DNA of 64,000 bases from Competibacter sp963695105 (lineage in GTDB: Bacteria > Pseudomonadota > Gammaproteobacteria > Competibacterales > Competibacteraceae): assembly GCA_963695105.1 (NCBI GenBank), contig CAVOGC010000055.1, positions 1-64,000 of the forward strand, in the 5' to 3' direction. Made by a program: the position numbers and the translations under genes. The notes beneath the pieces were generated by a model. That model was not told where the DNA came from. It did no database searches and worked only from the letters and a program-made list of their open reading frames with translations. Position 1 is the stretch's first letter. Each line of letters starts with the position of its first letter. This document shows positions 47,141-55,346 of this stretch, in pieces.

Positions 47141-49138
47141 ATGAATGATCGCTCGCGTGATGATGGCGCCGCGCCGCCCTTCGATCAGCCGCTCTGGACC
47201 CCCGATCCCGAGCGTGGCGCCGCAAGCCGCATGGCCGCCTTTACCGAGTATGCCCGGCGGGTTTCCGGGATGGCGCTGGCGTCGTATGCGGATTTGCACG
47301 CCTGGTCGATCAATGCACCCGAGCAGTTTTGGCCGGCGGTCTGGGATTTCTGCGGCGTGCTCGGCGAACGCGGGGAGCAGGTTTTGGTCGATCCGCGCCG
47401 GATGCCCGGCGCTCGGTGGTTTCCAGACGCCCGACTCAATTTTGCCGAGAACCTGTTGCGGGACTGCGGCAACCCCGAGGCGCTGGTGTTCCGGGGGGAA
47501 GACCGGGTCAGGCGCACACTGTCGCGGGCTGAATTACGCCGACAGGTCGCTCGATTCGCGGCGGCGCTGAAGGAAGCGGGCATCGGCCCCGGCGACCGGG
47601 TCGCCGCCTACCTGCCCAACCTGCCCGAAACGATCATTGCGCTGCTCGCCGCCGCCAGCATCGGCGCGGTTTTTACCAGCGCCTCGCCGGATTTCGGCGT
47701 CCAGGGCGTCCTCGACCGCTTCGGCCAGATCGAACCGAAGGTGCTGATCGCCTGCGATGGCTACTGGTACAACAGCAAGGCGATCGACATGCGGGCCAGG
47801 CTGGCCGAACTCGCGCCCAAGCTGCCCAGTATCCAGCGGTTGATCCTGGTTCCCTACCTCGACGACGACGCGGACGCCTTGGCGGCGAGTCTGCCCGCGG
47901 GAGTCTCGTGGACCTGCTTTATCGCGCCCCACGCGGCGGCGGCCGAAATCGAGTTCGCGCCGCTGCCTTTCGATCATCCGCTCTACATCATGTATTCATC
48001 GGGGACGACCGGCATCCCCAAATGCATCGTTCACGGCGCGGGCGGGACTTTGTTGCAGCATCTCAAGGAACACCAGTTGCATAGCGACCTGCGGGAGGGG
48101 GACCGGTTTTTCTACTTCACCACTTGTGGCTGGATGATGTGGAACTGGCTGGTGTCCGGCCTGGCGTCGGGCGCGACGCTGCTGCTGTACGACGGCAGCC
48201 CCTTCGTCGCTCGTGGCCGGATTCTCTGGGACTTCGCCCAAGCCGAGCGCATGAGCCACTTCGGCGCCTCGGCCAAATATCTCGACGCCCTGGCCAAGAT
48301 CGGCCTCAAACCCCGGCGAGGTTACGATCTGAGTCCTCTCCGCGCCATCCTGTCAACCGGCAGCCCGCTGGTTCCCGAACGCTTCGACTCGGTGTATGCG
48401 GACATCAAGGCGGATTTGCAGTTGGCCTCCATCTCCGGCGGCACCGACATCATTTCCTGTTTCGTGCTGGGCAACCCCACGCTGCCGGTCTGGCGCGGCG
48501 AGATTCAATGCAAGGGGCTGGGGCTGGCGGTCGAGGTGTGGGACGACCGGGGCCAATCCATTCGGGAACAAAAGGGCGAGCTGGTCTGCACCCGCCCGTT
48601 TCCCTGCATGCCCATCGGTTTCTGGAACGACCCTCACGGGAAGAAGTACCAGGCCGCCTATTTCGAACGGTTTCCCGGCGTTTGGCATCACGGCGATTTC
48701 TGCGAAATCACCCGACACGACGGGTTGATCATCCACGGCCGCTCGGACGCCACGCTCAATCCGGGCGGCGTGCGCATCGGCACGGCCGAAATTTACCGCC
48801 AAGTCGAAAAACTGCCCGAGGTGGTCGAAGCGCTGGTCATCGGGCAGGACTGGGAGGCGGATGTCCGGCTGGTGCTGTTCGTGAAGCTCCAGGATGGCGT
48901 CGATCTCGACCACGAACTGGTCGCCCGAATCAAACGGACGATTCGCGAGGGCGCCACGCCGCGCCACGTCCCCGCCAAGGTGCTGCAAGTGGCCGACATC
49001 CCCCGCACCAAGAGCGGCAAGATCGTCGAGCTGGCCGTCCGTAATGTGGTGCATGGCCAGCCGGTCAAGAACCTCGAAGCGCTGGCCAATCCGGAAGCGC
49101 TCGCGTCGTTTGCCGACCGGAGCGAGTTGCGGGAGTAA
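47141..49138 (+). CDS. aacS: Acetoacetyl-CoA synthetase
   Basis: This 665-residue ANL ligase activates acetoacetate, the product of LiuE, so that thiolase can give two acetyl-CoA or feed polyhydroxybutyrate synthesis. It has YIMYSSGTTGIPKCIVHGAGG (P-loop), FFYFTTCGWMMWNWLVSGL, WFPDARLNFAENLL and the C-terminal PRTKSGKIVELAVR with the catalytic lysine. GGAGAGA precedes the ATG, 17 nt after liuE. It ends the liu operon. Confidence 0.95.
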   Translation: MNDRSRDDGAAPPFDQPLWTPDPERGAASRMAAFTEYARRVSGMALASYADLHAWSINAPEQFWPAVWDFCGVLGERGEQVLVDPRRMPGARWFPDARLNFAENLLRDCGNPEALVFRGEDRVRRTLSRAELRRQVARFAAALKEAGIGPGDRVAAYLPNLPETIIALLAAASIGAVFTSASPDFGVQGVLDRFGQIEPKVLIACDGYWYNSKAIDMRARLAELAPKLPSIQRLILVPYLDDDADALAASLPAGVSWTCFIAPHAAAAEIEFAPLPFDHPLYIMYSSGTTGIPKCIVHGAGGTLLQHLKEHQLHSDLREGDRFFYFTTCGWMMWNWLVSGLASGATLLLYDGSPFVARGRILWDFAQAERMSHFGASAKYLDALAKIGLKPRRGYDLSPLRAILSTGSPLVPERFDSVYADIKADLQLASISGGTDIISCFVLGNPTLPVWRGEIQCKGLGLAVEVWDDRGQSIREQKGELVCTRPFPCMPIGFWNDPHGKKYQAAYFERFPGVWHHGDFCEITRHDGLIIHGRSDATLNPGGVRIGTAEIYRQVEKLPEVVEALVIGQDWEADVRLVLFVKLQDGVDLDHELVARIKRTIREGATPRHVPAKVLQVADIPRTKSGKIVELAVRNVVHGQPVKNLEALANPEALASFADRSELRE

Positions 49139-49637
49139 AAACGTTCCTCTTGGGTCGGTGTCATCGCCGCCATCGGAGCGGAGAGCCCGCTCGCAATCGC
49201 GACAGCATCAGCGCCGCCGCCAGCACGGCGCGCCTCATCAGATTCAAATCCCCCGCTTGCATCAACGCCAGCGCCACTATGCGCTCCCAAATAAATTGTG
49301 GAGTCGCCGCTTCAAACACCCGGCGCTACGCGCCACCCTTCACTTATCCAGGGAGGGGAAATTTCACGACCGAGACAGGATTGCCATATCAACCGGTACA
49401 GCAACGCACCAAGGATGCGGGCAGCGGTTTTTACTTACAAGACGCTTGTGAAATGCATCTATATTGATACAAACGATTTTATATCAACCATTTTCCCAAG
49501 CAGGGCTTAACGCCATTTATCCCACTTAAATACAGTGTGGAATTCTTTCTAACATCGTGGGACTATTGAGAAAATATGTTCAGCGCCATCGGCGATCCGC
49601 CTAATCAAGATTACAGATCAGCTCAAGAAATAACACA
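49139..49637. other. 499-bp non-coding gap between aacS and the FecR-barrel gene
   Basis: No convincing gene is seen. The first 200 bp are GC-rich; on the minus strand about 49161-49340 an open stretch without a start codon reads like a fragment (IWERIVALALMQAGDLNLMR), perhaps a decayed gene end. The last 200 bp turn AT-rich. An inverted repeat TTGATA (49464-49469) and TATCAA (49482-49487) with a 12-bp spacer lies about 150 bp upstream of the next gene and may be an operator. No clear sigma-54 (-24/-12) site was found. Confidence 0.5.
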
Positions 49638-52600
49638 ATGAACGAATCTTACGCTGTGACCGCCTCTCCAGAACAACAAAAACGACAAAGCAAGCCAACC
49701 CAGTGTCGCCGATTGGGTCTATGGAATCGGGTTTATTGGCTACTGGTGATGGTGATGGTGATGGTGCTGCTGCCGTTTTACCCGGCCCTGGCCCAGGAAG
49801 CGGGTGAAATCGTCAGCGTGGTGGGAACCGCCGAAGTACGGCGCGAGGGGCGCTGGCAAGCGGTCGGCGCGGGGGAGTCGCTGGCGGCCGGCGAGGTGCT
49901 GCGAACCGGCGAGGGCAGCCGCGCCGCGGTTCTGCTGGCGAACGGCGCGCAGATCAAACTCAACGGCAACAGCCAGTTGGAACTCAAGCAGGTCGCCCCC
50001 CAGGAAATCGTTCCCGCCTCGAACGACATCCTGCAAAACGTTCTGCGCCTGCTGGGCGGCGAAATCTGGGTCCGCGACAACAACCAGTTGCTGGAGATTC
50101 AAACCCTGCCGGCCACCGCCACCATTCGCGGCACCGAGTTCAACTTGGCGGTCGGCCCCGCCGATGCGGCTCAACTGGCCGTGCTCGATGGACTGGTCGA
50201 GTTCAGCAACCCGCAGGGCAGCGTGCTGGTGGCGGCGAACGAACAGGCCAGCGCCAAGGTGGGCGAAGCGCCGCACAAGACCGTGCTGCTCAACCCGCTC
50301 GATGCGGTGCAATGGTCGCTCTACTATCCGGGTCCGGTCGGTGGCCCGGCGGAACCAGCGCGGGACCCCCGATCTCCCCGCTACTGGACTCAGGCCGCCC
50401 AGACCCATCTGCTGCGCGGTCAAGTGCCGGAAGCCCGGCAGGCCATCGACCGGGCGCTGGCGCTCGATCCCAAGGACGCGCTGGCTTACAGCCTGCGCTC
50501 CAACATCGAACTGGTGCAAAACCGCAACGCACGGGCGCTGGCCGATGCCGAACGGGCGGTCGCCGCCGATTCGTCCTCCTCCCCGGCGTATCTCAGTCTC
50601 AGTCTGGTCCGGCAGGCCGAATTCGATCTGGACGCCGCGCTGGCGGCGGCCCGCCAGGCGGTGGAACTCGACCCCGACAATGCCCGGGCCTTGATTCAGG
50701 AAAGCAGCCTGCTGTTCGGCATGGGCCGGCTGCGGGAGGCGGTGAAAGTGGCGAAACAGGCACGGCAACGAGCGCCGGACGATGCCATGGTCAATACCGT
50801 CTGGGGATTTCTGCAACTGGCGCGCAACCGGGCGAACGACGCCCGCGAAGCGTTTCAGGCGGCCATCGCCCAAGACTCGACCTTGGGATTGCCGCAACTC
50901 GGTTTGGGACTGGTGCTGTTCCGGCACAACCAGACCGATGAAGCCATCGAGGCCATGCGCAAGGCGACCTTGCTGGAGCCGAAGGTCTCGCTCTACAACA
51001 GCTATCTCGGCAAGGCGTTTTACGAGGACAAACAGAACCAGCCGGCGCAAAAATATCTGGAGGCGGCCAAACAACTCGATCCCCACGACCCGACCCCCTG
51101 GTACTACGACGCCATTCGCCTGCAAAGCGTCAATCGACCGGTCGAAGCCGTGGAGAACCTGCAAAAATCCATCGAACTGAACGACGATCGGGGCGTGTAC
51201 CGGTCGCGGTTGCTGCTGGATGAGGATCTGGCCGCGCGGTCGGCCACTTTGGGACGCATTTACAACGAAGTGGGCTTTACCCAACTCGGCTTGCAGGAAG
51301 GCTGGCAATCGGTCAACCGTGACCCAAGCAACTACTCGGCGCATCGGCTGCTGGCGGATTCCTATGCGGCATTACCCAATCTGGAAATCGCCCGCGTGAG
51401 CGAACTGCTGCAATCCCAGTTGCTGCAGCCAATCAACATCACTCCGGTGCAACCGCAAATGGCGGAAACCAAACTGCTGATGCCGAGCGCCTTGACCACC
51501 TCGTCTCTGTACGAATTTACGCCATTGTTTGTACAAAATCAGCCGACGCTGTGGGCTTCGGCGTTGGGCGGTAATCAGAGTACGTGGGGAGATGAGCTGA
51601 TCGTCTCCGGCCTGACCGACCGCGCTGCCTACAGTCTCGGCCAGTTTCATTACCAGAGTAACGGCTATCGGGAGAATAACGACCTGAAGAACAACATTTA
51701 TGATCTGTTCGGACAAGTGGCCGTCACTCCTTATTTTAACCTCCAAGCTGAATATCGGCATCGGGAAACCACCAACGGCGACCTCCAGTCCAGTTTTAAC
51801 AATATCTTTAGTCGGTCCAGGCGCCGTAGTATCGATCAGGACATCGCCCGCATTGGCGCCAATTATTCGCTGTCGCCGCAAGCCAATCTGATTGCCTCGT
51901 TCATTTATACGGATCGAAATGATAACGTTAGTTTCTCGAACTTTAGTGCTGGATCAGTAGAAAAAGACTATCAAACAGAAGTTCAGCTTCTTTACAAGGC
52001 AGATCGTTTCAATTTAATCACCGGCTTTGGGATCTATTCGACGGATTTCAATTTTTATGGTGTTCAACAGCCTCCCACGACTGGCAATCAAGACATCGGC
52101 TATGGCTACGCTACTCTAAAACTGCCGGGAGACGTGATCGGGACCGTGGGTTTAAGCTATCAATCGAATGAGGATTCGAACGCCGATTTACACGAACTCA
52201 ATCCGAAACTCGGCGTCCAGTGGGCGATGAATGAGCAGATTTCCCTGCGGGCCGCCGCATTCAAAGCCACCAACTCGATACTTGTAGCAAATCAGACGAT
52301 TGAACCTACCCAAGTCACTGGATTCAATCAATTTTTTGATGATATCAGTTCGACTGTATCCCAAAATTACGGGGTGGCTCTCGACGTGCGATTTACTAAT
52401 CAGGTCTTTGGCGGTCTGGAGGCATTCCGCCGAGACCTCGACGTTCCTTTTGGAACGCTTGATGTCCCTGCGTTCTATGAAGTCGAGCAGCAACAGATCG
52501 ATCAATATGGCGCTTATTTGTACTGGATGCCCAGCCATCGGTGGGCGGTCAAGGCGGCGGGGTTTTATGAGCGCTTCGAGGTAAAAGAGGGCTTATTGGG

Positions 52601-52970
52601 CCTGATGTTTTCCTTTCCACCCATGCCCTCCCAACTGAGGACAATCTCGCTCCCCCTGGATATTCAGTATTTTGATCCATCCGGTTTTTTTGCCAGCTTG
52701 GGTATCATCTATGTGAACCAGCAGGTGCAATTTCTGGATCAGCGATCACTCGCCCCCTTGCCGACGCAAAGCGAAAATTTTACCTTGGTCAATGCTGGGC
52801 TGGGTTATCGCTTTCCCAAGCGATGGGGAATTGTGGCGCTTCAGGTAAACAATCTTCTGAATAAAGAATTTCACTATCAGGATAATAGTTTCCGCTCTGT
52901 GAATCAGAGCGTTAACCCGCTCTACATTCCAGAGCGAACCCTTTTTGGGCGGCTGGTGATTAACTTTTAA
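49638..52970 (+). CDS. FecR-TPR-beta-barrel outer-membrane protein (putative surface sensor)
   Basis: This 1,110-residue exported protein joins three parts. A signal peptide (cleavage near residue 53, PALAQ) is followed by a FecR-type domain (about 57-170, GTAEVRREGRWQAV, LRTGEGSRAAVLL and TIRGTEFNL). Tetratricopeptide repeats follow (about 255-520; DPKDALAYSLRSNIELVQ and related helices, ALALDPKD, AVELDPDN). A long beta-barrel-like C-terminal half (about 640-1110) has alternating aromatic strands and ends in VINF with terminal Phe, as in outer-membrane proteins; GLGYRFPKRWGIVALQVNNL resembles the end of TonB-dependent receptors. No plug domain or TonB box is seen. DNA of the barrel half is noticeably richer in A/T than the first half. 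It heads a cassette with a small protein, a CHASE2 kinase and a sigma-54 regulator. Confidence 0.8.
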   Translation: MNESYAVTASPEQQKRQSKPTQCRRLGLWNRVYWLLVMVMVMVLLPFYPALAQEAGEIVSVVGTAEVRREGRWQAVGAGESLAAGEVLRTGEGSRAAVLLANGAQIKLNGNSQLELKQVAPQEIVPASNDILQNVLRLLGGEIWVRDNNQLLEIQTLPATATIRGTEFNLAVGPADAAQLAVLDGLVEFSNPQGSVLVAANEQASAKVGEAPHKTVLLNPLDAVQWSLYYPGPVGGPAEPARDPRSPRYWTQAAQTHLLRGQVPEARQAIDRALALDPKDALAYSLRSNIELVQNRNARALADAERAVAADSSSSPAYLSLSLVRQAEFDLDAALAAARQAVELDPDNARALIQESSLLFGMGRLREAVKVAKQARQRAPDDAMVNTVWGFLQLARNRANDAREAFQAAIAQDSTLGLPQLGLGLVLFRHNQTDEAIEAMRKATLLEPKVSLYNSYLGKAFYEDKQNQPAQKYLEAAKQLDPHDPTPWYYDAIRLQSVNRPVEAVENLQKSIELNDDRGVYRSRLLLDEDLAARSATLGRIYNEVGFTQLGLQEGWQSVNRDPSNYSAHRLLADSYAALPNLEIARVSELLQSQLLQPINITPVQPQMAETKLLMPSALTTSSLYEFTPLFVQNQPTLWASALGGNQSTWGDELIVSGLTDRAAYSLGQFHYQSNGYRENNDLKNNIYDLFGQVAVTPYFNLQAEYRHRETTNGDLQSSFNNIFSRSRRRSIDQDIARIGANYSLSPQANLIASFIYTDRNDNVSFSNFSAGSVEKDYQTEVQLLYKADRFNLITGFGIYSTDFNFYGVQQPPTTGNQDIGYGYATLKLPGDVIGTVGLSYQSNEDSNADLHELNPKLGVQWAMNEQISLRAAAFKATNSILVANQTIEPTQVTGFNQFFDDISSTVSQNYGVALDVRFTNQVFGGLEAFRRDLDVPFGTLDVPAFYEVEQQQIDQYGAYLYWMPSHRWAVKAAGFYERFEVKEGLLGLMFSFPPMPSQLRTISLPLDIQYFDPSGFFASLGIIYVNQQVQFLDQRSLAPLPTQSENFTLVNAGLGYRFPKRWGIVALQVNNLLNKEFHYQDNSFRSVNQSVNPLYIPERTLFGRLVINF
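49745..49766 (+). repeat. GGTGAT hexanucleotide repeat in the signal peptide
   Basis: Three full copies of GGTGAT and a partial fourth encode VMVMVMV in the hydrophobic core of the signal peptide of the FecR-barrel protein. Slippage would add or remove two residues without changing frame, so it could tune export efficiency but not switch the gene off. Confidence 0.85.
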
Positions 52971-52994
52971 TGGCCAGTAGAAGGAGAAAATCAG

Positions 52995-53243
52995 ATGAAA
53001 CTGACCGGCATTGAAGTTCCCTTTGATATTTTATCCACGCTTGAACCGGATACGATTTTGGTCGTGATCTCAGACCAGGATGGGATAAAGAAACTGGTCA
53101 AGATCGACAACCTGTCCTTGCCGGATGGCGAAGTTGTTTTGCGCGTGGAGACCAACACCGCAACGGATGACGCACAGCCGCAAAGCGGATGTTATGTATT
53201 GATCGGCGGCAAATGGGTATGGGTAGACCCCTGTCCGCAATGA
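52995..53243 (+). CDS. 82-residue orphan protein in the FecR/CHASE2 cassette
   Basis: This small acidic protein is not recognised. It has a strong AAGGAG ribosome-binding site and sits 24 nt after the barrel gene and 9 nt before the kinase, so it is very likely translated with them. No signal peptide or membrane helix is visible; it starts MKLTGIEVPFDILSTLEPD. The middle looks beta-rich (TILVVISD, EVVLRVETNT) and the end is Trp- and Cys-containing (GCYVLIGGKWVWVDPCPQ). Possible roles are an adaptor or a modulator of the kinase. Confidence 0.72.
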   Translation: MKLTGIEVPFDILSTLEPDTILVVISDQDGIKKLVKIDNLSLPDGEVVLRVETNTATDDAQPQSGCYVLIGGKWVWVDPCPQ

Positions 53244-53252
53244 GCTAAGACC

Positions 53253-55346
53253 TTGCCGAGATTGCAGACCTCGTCGATTTGGCCGGCGACGCTGGTCGCC
53301 AGCCTGGCTTTCGGCCTGATTCTTGTTCTCTCCAACACCTCGTTTTTTGCGCTCCTCGAACTCAAGGGCCTGGACCTGCTGTTCACCCTGCGCGGCGCGC
53401 TACCCCCACCCGATTCCATCGTCATCGTCGCCATCGACGAACCCTCCATGGCCGAGATCAAACAGCAATGGCCTTGGCCGCGCAGCCTGCACGCTCGCCT
53501 GATCCAACAACTTCACCAAGCCGGCGCGGCGGTGATCGGTTTCGACATTCTATTCGCGGAACCCTCCGAACCAGCCGAGGACCAGGCGCTGGCGCTGGCG
53601 TTGCGGGAAACCGGCAACGGCGTGCTGGCCAGCGCGCTGTCGGTGGTCAACGATCCCCTGTTCCGCCACACGATTCGGGTCGATCCGATTCACACCCTGC
53701 GGGATTCCGCCCTGGTCGGTAGCGCCTTCGTCAGCATCGACCCCGACGGCGCCGTGCGGCGGGCGCGGCTGCTCGCCCCGGACCTGCCCTCCTTTGCCCT
53801 GCAAGTGGTCCGGCGCTACCTCGAACGGCCGGGGATGGAAACGACGGTCGAGCCGGAGTGGCGGCGCTTCAGCCAAAAAGATCTGTTGCGGGAACATCTG
53901 ATCGACTACCGGGGGCCACCGCGGACGATCCAGACCGTGTCCTACCATCAGGCTCTCGACCCCCAACGCCTCCTGCCGTCAGGCATTTTCGCCGGCAAAA
54001 TCGTGCTGGTCGGCCGCGCGCTGGAAGCCATTCCCGAACCGCAGCGCCTGTCGGGCGACACCTTCCTGACCCCGTTTTCCTGGATGGGCGGCAACCTCGC
54101 CGCCGGCGTCGAAATTCAGGCCACCCTGGTGGACAATCTGTTGAACGGACGCTTCGCCACCGAGCCCACTCCGTTCGAACGCTGGCTGGGGCTGCTGGCG
54201 CTGGCGCTGGCCGCCAGCCTGCTGGCGATCCGGCTCAAGCCGCTCGTCGCCCTGGCCGCGACCGCCGCGCTGGCGGCGCTGTGCCTGACCATCGCCTGGG
54301 CGGTGTTCGCGGCGGCGAGTTTATGGCTACCGGTTTTATCGGCGATCATGACCCTGGTTCTGGTCCAAGGCGGCCACCTGCTGCTGCGGGCGCTGACCGC
54401 CGAACGCGACCGCCGCCGCCTGCTGGAAGCCATCAACCGCGATCTGGAAGCGAAAATCGCCGAACGCACCCAGGAACTGGCCGCCACCAACCAGGAACTC
54501 AGCCAGCGCCACCAGCAGCTCGAAACCGCTTATGGGGATTTGGCCCGCACCCAGCACCAACTGGTCCAGTCGGAAAAAATGGCGGCGCTGGGACTGCTGG
54601 TGGCCGGCATCGCCCACGAGTTGAACAACCCCACCAGCTACGTCCACAGCAATCTGGAATTTATCGAGGAATATACCGAGCGCCTGGCCGCGGCGCTCGA
54701 AGACGATGCCGGCGAGGGTGGGCCAACCGATCCGGCCCGCCGCCGGAGCGACGCGCGCCATCGGGAATCCCACGACACCCTGAACACCCTGCGGGAGTTG
54801 ATCGCCAGTTGCCGCGAAGGCGCCGAGCGCATCAAGAAGATCGTGCTGGATCTGCGCATCTTTTCGCGCACCGACGACATCGGCCTGATCCCGGTCGACT
54901 TGCACGAAGGCATCGACTCGACCCTGAACCTGCTCAGCAAACAGTATCAGGATCGTATTACCATCCACCGGGAGTATCATCCCCTGCCCCAGGTGGAATG
55001 CCTGCCCGGACAGATCAACCAGGTCTTTATGAACCTGCTGCAAAATGCCGCCCAGGCCATCCCCGGCAAGGGCAACGTCTGGATCGGGACGCGGGCCGAG
55101 GGCGACTGGGTCAAGATCGCCATCCGGGATGACGGCGCGGGGATCGCGCGGGAAAACCTGTCCAGGGTTTTCGATCCGTTTTTCACCACCAAGCCGGTGG
55201 GCGCGGGAACCGGACTGGGGCTCAGCATCAGCTACGGCATCGTCGAAAAACACGGGGGAAGCATCCGGGTGACCAGCACAGCCCATCAGGGCAGCGAATT
55301 CACGGTCGAACTGCCGGTGAGGCCGATCAGGAGAGCACCGCCATGA
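53253..55346 (+). CDS. CHASE2-domain sensor histidine kinase
   Basis: This inner-membrane kinase of 697 residues has an N-terminal membrane helix (about 10-32) and a periplasmic CHASE2 sensor (about 35-300, VIVAIDEPSMAEIKQQWPWP, GFDILFAEPS, GKIVLVG). Several membrane helices (about 305-375) and a coiled-coil linker follow. The catalytic core has H-box GIAHELNNPTSYVHSNL (phospho-acceptor His about 454), N-box NQVFMNLLQNAAQAIPG, G1 IRDDGAGIAREN, F-box and G2 GTGLGLSISYGIV. It starts at TTG 53253, since no ATG occurs before the sensor. Its stop overlaps the response-regulator start as ATGA, so the two form a two-component pair. Confidence 0.92.
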   Translation: MPRLQTSSIWPATLVASLAFGLILVLSNTSFFALLELKGLDLLFTLRGALPPPDSIVIVAIDEPSMAEIKQQWPWPRSLHARLIQQLHQAGAAVIGFDILFAEPSEPAEDQALALALRETGNGVLASALSVVNDPLFRHTIRVDPIHTLRDSALVGSAFVSIDPDGAVRRARLLAPDLPSFALQVVRRYLERPGMETTVEPEWRRFSQKDLLREHLIDYRGPPRTIQTVSYHQALDPQRLLPSGIFAGKIVLVGRALEAIPEPQRLSGDTFLTPFSWMGGNLAAGVEIQATLVDNLLNGRFATEPTPFERWLGLLALALAASLLAIRLKPLVALAATAALAALCLTIAWAVFAAASLWLPVLSAIMTLVLVQGGHLLLRALTAERDRRRLLEAINRDLEAKIAERTQELAATNQELSQRHQQLETAYGDLARTQHQLVQSEKMAALGLLVAGIAHELNNPTSYVHSNLEFIEEYTERLAAALEDDAGEGGPTDPARRRSDARHRESHDTLNTLRELIASCREGAERIKKIVLDLRIFSRTDDIGLIPVDLHEGIDSTLNLLSKQYQDRITIHREYHPLPQVECLPGQINQVFMNLLQNAAQAIPGKGNVWIGTRAEGDWVKIAIRDDGAGIARENLSRVFDPFFTTKPVGAGTGLGLSISYGIVEKHGGSIRVTSTAHQGSEFTVELPVRPIRRAPP

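Noticed and set aside
49161..49340. Short minus-strand open stretch in the gap after aacS
   Set aside because: No start codon and a stop upstream; at most a decayed fragment, so not called as a gene.
49638..52970. Ferric citrate-type FecIRA system
   Set aside because: No FecI-type sigma factor and no TonB receptor plug domain are present; FecR is here a domain of a larger chain linked to a two-component pair.
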